Part shown: positions 7,089 through 9,986 of the stretch, piece by piece
How the letters are laid out: the number at the start of each line of letters is the position of its first letter
How positions within the stretch are numbered: position 1 is the stretch's first letter
Assembly (NCBI GenBank): GCA_021844725.1
Contig: JAKBSX010000053.1
Coordinates: 1 to 9,986, forward strand
DNA: 9,986 nucleotides
Direction: 5' to 3'
Source of the DNA: Actinomycetes bacterium
Lineage (GTDB): Bacteria > Actinomycetota > Acidimicrobiia > Acidimicrobiales > Acidimicrobiaceae
The notes under the pieces: model-generated
What the model was told of the DNA's origin: nothing
Seen by the model: only the letters and a program-made list of their open reading frames with translations
Database searches by the model: none
Position numbers and translations under genes: made by a program

Positions 7089-7579
7089 TGCTCCACTCTT
7101 TGCTGCTCGTTTTCAGTCAAAAGTTCGCCAAGTTTAGTGTGTGCAGCACGTAGCGTCTGGGAAATCGTTCCTCTGGCGACCCCCAGAATATTTGCAATTT
7201 GAATTTCAGTTAAATCACCTATATAACGCAGAACCACGACTTCCCGTTGGCGCTTTGGAAGGGTTGAGACCAGTTTCCAAATCTCTTGAACTCCTAATGG
7301 AAGTGCGGATTCACCTGCACTGCTTATCGATGGACCATATTGCCTGGTTAGGCGTCTGGATCGTCGCCTTACCAGATTGATCGCCACTTTGTAGGTCCAT
7401 CCCGCAGGGGATTCGAGCAACCTAACCCGTTCCCACTTGTCATAGGCTCGAACAAATGCCTCGTCTACCACTTCCTCAGCAAGATAGAGATCGCCAACTA
7501 CAAAAGTCAGAGTGGCTAAGACACGGGCGTGCTCAGTACGGTACCAATGTTCAAATCCAGAATCGTCGCTTCCTTGCAC
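7085..7579 (-). CDS. ECF-family RNA polymerase sigma factor
   Basis: A 164-residue group IV (ECF) sigma-70 factor with only regions 2 and 4. Region 2 spans about 8-78, with AEEVVDEAFVRAYDKWERV (35-52) and the basic SPAGWTYKVAINLVRRRSRR stretch. Region 4 spans about 98-152, with LPKRQREVVVLRYIGDLTE (107-125) and a helix-turn-helix ending RGTISQTLRAA (136-146). The GTG at 7579 is the likely start. No Shine-Dalgarno is visible, but a TANNNT box sits 9 bases before it, so the message may be nearly leaderless. The gene overlaps the membrane partner by ATGA. That layout and the family suggest a sigma/anti-sigma switch answering an envelope signal; the target genes are not known from this window. 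ECF identity is sure, the subgroup is not. Confidence 0.93.
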   Translation of the reverse strand: MQGSDDSGFEHWYRTEHARVLATLTFVVGDLYLAEEVVDEAFVRAYDKWERVRLLESPAGWTYKVAINLVRRRSRRLTRQYGPSISSAGESALPLGVQEIWKLVSTLPKRQREVVVLRYIGDLTEIQIANILGVARGTISQTLRAAHTKLGELLTENEQQRVEQ

Positions 7580-7588
7580 AGTAGTTAA

Positions 7589-7619
7589 AGCCTACGAAGC
7601 TAGAAAATTGCTGAGTCAA
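7589..7619 (-). promoter_or_regulatory. Possible promoter for the sigma/anti-sigma operon
   Basis: On the minus strand TTGACT (7619-7614) and TAGGCT (7594-7589) are separated by 19 bases, slightly long. The start point would fall 1-4 bases before the GTG at 7579, a near-leaderless arrangement. I saw no clean GGAAC/CGT pair at ECF spacing, so autoregulation is not shown. Confidence 0.28.
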
Positions 7620-7669
7620 ATTCCCAACTTTGCACATTTTTAATCTTCGGATGATCTGGACAATCTTAA

Positions 7670-7756
7670 CTTGCAGCTACACCTGGGCCGGGAAGGCAAT
7701 CCCGGGGTTGTGAACTGAGTACCGGTGATCAGTTCACCGGGTATGCAAGAAGCTGC
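7670..7756. repeat. Nested inverted-repeat cluster, possible structured RNA or regulatory site
   Basis: Several perfect complements fall within 87 bases. CTTGCA (7670-7675) pairs with TGCAAG (7744-7749), or in a shifted form GCAGCT (7673-7678) with AGCTGC (7751-7756). CCGGGA (7688-7693) pairs with TCCCGG (7700-7705). GTGAACTGA (7710-7718) pairs with TCAGTTCAC (7729-7737), a 9-base stem with a 10-base loop. The competing CCGGTGA (7722-7728) pairs with TCACCGG (7734-7740), a 7-base stem with a 5-base loop. The last two cannot form together. CCGG occurs five times. No T-run follows, so it is not an ordinary terminator. It could be a three-way-junction RNA, an operator cluster or a mobile-element remnant. 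I do not match it to a known riboswitch. Confidence 0.55.
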
Positions 7757-7887
7757 CGGTAAGACTTTATCCAGAACGCTCAGATGGACTCTTCTCGAAT
7801 CCTACAATGCCACAAGTCATTACATTTGGGTTCCTCTGTACAAATGCCTCAAAAATTTACAGTTCTACATCTTCTAAAGGATACGCG

Positions 7888-7902
7888 AGGGCCTTCGGCC
7901 CT
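7888..7902. repeat. Short GC-rich hairpin AGGGCC-TTC-GGCCCT
   Basis: A perfect 6-base stem with a 3-base loop in the intergenic region. No T-run follows on either side, so it is a stable structure of unknown role rather than a canonical terminator. Confidence 0.5.
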
Positions 7903-8021
7903 TACGGATGCGACTTCTGACCACTTGATATTGTTCAGTGCCCCCAGAGCATATGGATAACTCACGGGTTGCAGAGTGGTTTCAAGCGCAGCATAAATTA
8001 CAAATCATTCCCGGCTGCTAT

Positions 8022-8042
8022 GACGGCTATAGCTCAACCGTC
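8022..8042. repeat. Hairpin GACGG/CCGTC with inner palindrome
   Basis: GACGG (8022-8026) pairs with CCGTC (8038-8042) around a loop containing GCTATAGC. It competes with a GCTC/GAGC pairing just downstream. It lies about 110 bases before the DUF929-type gene. No T-run follows, so its role is unknown. Confidence 0.3.
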
Positions 8043-8086
8043 GAGCACAAGGTCATCCAAATATCTCATTGAGTACGTATATCTAT

Positions 8087-8117
8087 TTGAAGATGGTAGG
8101 TTTTGTAAAAGTATTTT
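8087..8117 (+). promoter_or_regulatory. Possible promoter for the thiol-oxidation genes
   Basis: TTGAAG (8087-8092) and TATTTT (8112-8117) are separated by 19 bases, giving a leader of about 30 bases before the ATG at 8154. The spacing is long and the match is by eye only. Confidence 0.25.
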
Positions 8118-8144
8118 AAAGTTCAATAACCTATGGTTATAACC

Positions 8145-8150
8145 GGAGGA
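8145..8150 (+). promoter_or_regulatory. Ribosome binding site of the DUF929-type gene
   Basis: GGAGGA is the only strong ribosome site nearby and ends 3 bases before the ATG at 8154, a short but workable spacing. It decides for that start over the in-frame ATG at 8133, which has no ribosome site and would place GGAGGA inside the coding region. Confidence 0.7.
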
Positions 8151-8153
8151 CAA

Positions 8154-8996
8154 ATGGCAACAAAAAAAGCTGCTTCGACACAACGTGGTCAAGTAATTGC
8201 GCTTATATCCATAGTTGTAGTTCTGTTGATTGTTGCAGCACTGATCTTGATCAAAGTCAATAGATCAGCTGCCCCTCAGCAGGCATCCTCCAAGTTGGCT
8301 CCAGCCAACGTAGTATCTGCAGTGACCCACATACCTGCCAGTGACTATGCATCCATTGGCTACAACAGCTCCAATCCCTTGCCTTCGCCTATTTCCCAAA
8401 AAGGGTCACTAACGCAAGCGGGAAAGCCGGAAGTGCTTTTCATGGGAGCTGACTACTGTCCTTTTTGCGCAGCCCAAAGATGGGCAGTAGTAGCCGCACT
8501 TTCAAGGTTTGGGACCTTTAGCAACCTGGGCACAACTTCATCATCATCTACTGACGTTTACCCAAATACCCAAACATTCAGCTTCTATGGCTCCAGCTAT
8601 TCATCTCCTTACATTAGCTTTGTCGGAGTTGAGCTTCAAACCAATATCCCATCAAACGGAAGTTACACCACGTTACAAAAGCCAACCGCACAACAAAACA
8701 ACCTGATCACCACCTGGGATAAACCCCCGTACACCCCGTCGCAGGGGGGGATACCTTTTGTTGACTTTGGCAACAAGTACGTCATGGGAGGAGCGAGCTA
8801 TGACCCAGCAATACTTCAGGGGCTTTCCCTCCAGACTATTGCAGGAAGTCTGTCAAACACCTCCACTACCCCGTCTAAGGCAATCCTGGCTGCTGCCAAC
8901 GTATTGACAGCCACAATCTGCAAAATCGACAACAACAAACCCGCGAGCGTCTGCAGTTTAAGCTATATACAGAAAATCGAAAAAGCAATCAAATAG
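8154..8996 (+). CDS. Membrane-anchored DUF929-type thioredoxin-fold protein
   Basis: A 280-residue predicted thiol-disulfide oxidoreductase facing outside the membrane. It has a basic N-terminus (KK, R11), one hydrophobic helix at about 14-33, then a Ser/Pro-rich linker. [17 protein letters not shown] (94-110) carries the CPFC redox pair, C102 and C105, within a DUF929-like thioredoxin fold. [16 protein letters not shown] (198-213) supplies the cis-proline (P201) expected next to the active site. Two further cysteines, C256 and C267, lie in the C-terminal helices and could form a second disulfide. DUF929 proteins are known in archaea and some bacteria; their reaction is inferred from the fold and motif. 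The gene is followed after 88 bases by a VKOR-family gene, which suggests that VKOR re-oxidises this protein as it does DsbA-like partners. Family assignment is good; the direction (oxidase rather than reductase) is inferred. Confidence 0.85.
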   Translation: MATKKAASTQRGQVIALISIVVVLLIVAALILIKVNRSAAPQQASSKLAPANVVSAVTHIPASDYASIGYNSSNPLPSPISQKGSLTQAGKPEVLFMGADYCPFCAAQRWAVVAALSRFGTFSNLGTTSSSSTDVYPNTQTFSFYGSSYSSPYISFVGVELQTNIPSNGSYTTLQKPTAQQNNLITTWDKPPYTPSQGGIPFVDFGNKYVMGGASYDPAILQGLSLQTIAGSLSNTSTTPSKAILAAANVLTATICKIDNNKPASVCSLSYIQKIEKAIK

Positions 8997-9002
8997 GTTT
9001 TT

Positions 9003-9014
9003 TGAATTAATTCA
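9003..9014. repeat. 12-base perfect palindrome TGAATTAATTCA
   Basis: It lies 6 bases after the DUF929-type stop, in the short gap before the VKOR gene, and is preceded by a run of six Ts. It could be a weak operator or stem, or chance in AT-rich sequence. Confidence 0.35.
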
Positions 9015-9059
9015 GCAGTCCAGCTCAGAATTAGTATTTGGCAATATTCCTGAGATCTG

Positions 9060-9077
9060 AACTCCCAGACAGGAGTT
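9060..9077 (+). promoter_or_regulatory. Hairpin overlapping the VKOR ribosome binding site
   Basis: AACTCC (9060-9065) pairs perfectly with GGAGTT (9072-9077) around a 6-base loop. The Shine-Dalgarno AGGAG (9071-9075), 9 bases before the ATG at 9085, would be mostly inside the stem. This could lower or regulate VKOR translation relative to the upstream gene. Confidence 0.45.
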
Positions 9078-9084
9078 ACTTAGC

Positions 9085-9558
9085 ATGGAAACTACAAAAG
9101 AATCCTCGCCGCAGCCGATGACTGCCATCAGGTACATATGCTTTGGGTTAAGTTTGGTCGGATTGGCTATATCCGTCTATTTAACCATTGCCCACTTCAC
9201 GTCGTCCAGCATTCTGGCTTGTCCTAACACCGGAACAATCAACTGCGCCAAAGTCACCACTTCAGCTCAGTCATACTTCCTCAAGGTTCCGGTGGCAATT
9301 TGGGGGTTTGTCTATTATCTCTATCTTTCTCTTATAAATTCACCCGCAGGATTTAGAAACCCAAGGCTCCGAACACTGAGGCTTGTTTCATTGATCGCTG
9401 GAATCACCTTCGTACTTTGGCTGATATCAGCGGAACTTCTGATTATCAACTCGATCTGCCTTTGGTGTACTAGTGTTCATTTAGTTACAATGCTGCTGTT
9501 TGGTGCTGTGATTTACGATTACTTCTCCCCTGTACCTGGGCAAGAAGACCTAAAATAG
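9085..9558 (+). CDS. Vitamin K epoxide reductase (VKOR) family thiol oxidase
   Basis: A 157-residue membrane enzyme that takes electrons from a thioredoxin-fold partner and passes them to quinone, driving disulfide formation outside the cell. Four helices are visible at about 14-36, 68-86, 98-118 and 123-146. The loop cysteine pair is C46 and C54 (ACPNTGTINCAKV), followed by S60 and the PVAIWG turn (69-74). The quinone-side CLWC pair is C125/C128 in helix 4, followed by TSVH. All catalytic positions of bacterial VKOR are present, and the length is typical of a stand-alone VKOR with no fused thioredoxin domain. The ATG has a good AGGAG site at 9 bases. The likely partner is the CPFC protein encoded just upstream. 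Identification is very sure. Confidence 0.95.
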   Translation: METTKESSPQPMTAIRYICFGLSLVGLAISVYLTIAHFTSSSILACPNTGTINCAKVTTSAQSYFLKVPVAIWGFVYYLYLSLINSPAGFRNPRLRTLRLVSLIAGITFVLWLISAELLIINSICLWCTSVHLVTMLLFGAVIYDYFSPVPGQEDLK

Positions 9559-9605
9559 AGATGCATCGAGTCTTGATTAATATCGACAACTGAATGAATA
9601 CATTT

Positions 9606-9623
9606 CCCAGAAGATTTTCTGGG
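9606..9623. repeat. Perfect hairpin CCCAGAA-GATT-TTCTGGG
   Basis: A 7-base stem with a 4-base loop in the 92-base gap between the VKOR gene and the ArsA-like gene. No T-run follows on the plus strand, so it may be an RNA processing or attenuation structure rather than a standard terminator. Confidence 0.5.
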
Positions 9624-9650
9624 ACCGACAATTGGGAGTACGTGTAGAAA

Positions 9651-9986
9651 TTGCCCACCAAAGCAAAGTTTGAGCTATTTGGACAAAATGTGCTTGTAAT
9701 TGCAGGTAAAGGTGGGACTGGAAGAACTACGTTGGCTCGGATACTGGCAAAAATAGCTTCTATGTCAGGCAGAAAAGTGGCAGTTATAGCAGGTACCACC
9801 GGCACTCATTTCACCGAGACCCACGACCCACTTATTTCTTTCACGTCGCTCGAACCAGGGGAGGTTTTAATCAGCTACCTCGATCAGCACGGTCTTTCAC
9901 AGTTGGGAAAACGATTATCATCCTCCGGATTGGCCAGCATAATCTCCACTGCAGTACCCGGCATCGCAGATCTCTTAGTGCTGGCA
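9651..9986 (+). CDS. ArsA/Get3-like ATPase, 5' part
   Basis: The first 112 codons of a P-loop ATPase, cut by the window end. VLVIAGKGGTGRTTLARILA (14-33) is a deviant Walker A of the ArsA/MinD class with the signature lysine K20, but the universal P-loop lysine is arginine (R25). After a strand, VAVIAG (43-48), comes EVLISYLD (71-78) and then TAVPGIADLLVLA (100-112). This matches the N-terminal half of actinobacterial ArsA-like proteins such as the Rv3679 type, which usually occur as adjacent pairs. The start is TTG 9651: an in-frame TAG lies at 9645-9647, and the next alternative, GTG 9690, would cut into the first strand. The possible site GGGAG (9634-9638) is 12 bases away, rather far. The role is unknown; arsenite transport is not implied, and Get3-like chaperoning of membrane proteins is a possibility only. 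Confidence 0.85.
   Translation, partial: MPTKAKFELFGQNVLVIAGKGGTGRTTLARILAKIASMSGRKVAVIAGTTGTHFTETHDPLISFTSLEPGEVLISYLDQHGLSQLGKRLSSSGLASIISTAVPGIADLLVLA

Larger units (their letters stand above)
7580..8153. other. Non-coding region of 574 bases between divergent operons
   Basis: This separates the minus-strand sigma operon from the plus-strand thiol-oxidation genes. No open frame of convincing length or family resemblance was found on either strand, and no tRNA cloverleaf was recognised. It contains the inverted-repeat cluster at 7670-7756, a strong short hairpin at 7888-7902, a hairpin at 8022-8042 and possible promoters at both ends. Confidence 0.7.

Noticed and set aside
7545..7565. GTTCAAATCC, resembling a tRNA T-arm or the tRNA-Sec anticodon region
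   Set aside because: It lies inside the first codons of the sigma factor and no cloverleaf can be built around it.
7580..8130. CRISPR array, insertion sequence or tRNA gene in the long intergenic region
   Set aside because: There are no regularly spaced direct repeats, no transposase remnant and no cloverleaf; only the inverted repeats already listed are visible.
8133..8153. Upstream in-frame ATG for the DUF929-type gene
   Set aside because: No ribosome site precedes it, and the strong GGAGGA serves the ATG at 8154.
9485..9805. A 106-codon open frame on the minus strand across the VKOR/ArsA-like junction
   Set aside because: It is opposite the P-loop region of the ArsA-like gene; its Pro/Val-rich sequence is typical of an antisense reading.

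Overview
The window looks like chromosomal DNA of an actinobacterium. GC content is moderate, about half by eye. The evidence is: an actinobacterial-type Mrp with a C-D-H-G loop, an actinobacterial-style SelB GTPase domain, several GTG/TTG starts, an ECF sigma factor overlapping a single-pass membrane partner by ATGA, and an ArsA/Get3-like ATPase of the kind actinobacteria carry beside membrane and redox genes. A moderate-GC member of the Acidimicrobiia would fit, but this is inference and the genus cannot be fixed from the sequence.

Left part (1-5393) is tightly packed. The 3' part of an Mrp/NBP35-type Fe-S carrier ATPase (+) runs into a convergent NUDT19-like NUDIX hydrolase (-), with overlapping 3' ends. 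The NUDIX gene is divergent from selA and its longest reading overlaps the selA start. selA and selB (+) form a two-gene operon for selenocysteine insertion: SelA converts Ser-tRNA(Sec) to Sec-tRNA(Sec), and SelB delivers it at UGA codons marked by a SECIS element. The 3' end of selB overlaps a convergent alpha/beta hydrolase (-). No selD, selC (tRNA-Sec) or selenoprotein gene was seen here.

Middle part (5394-8153): a 342-base gap with inverted repeats but no gene, then an ECF sigma factor and its probable membrane anti-sigma factor on the minus strand (7579 to 5736). Next comes a 574-base non-coding stretch. It holds a compact nest of inverted repeats (7670-7756) with two mutually exclusive hairpins, the most unexplained piece of the window.

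Right part (8154-9986, +) is a probable envelope thiol-oxidation unit. A membrane-anchored DUF929-type thioredoxin-fold protein with a CPFC active site is followed by a four-helix VKOR-family quinone-linked oxidase, which would re-oxidise it. After that comes the start of an ArsA/Get3-like ATPase whose P-loop lysine is replaced by arginine; it is cut by the window end.

Points worth a second look are the SelB G4 motif lacking its guanine-reading aspartate, the ArsA P-loop arginine, the competing hairpins at 7670-7756, and the three cysteine pairs in the anti-sigma ectodomain encoded next to the thiol-oxidation genes.
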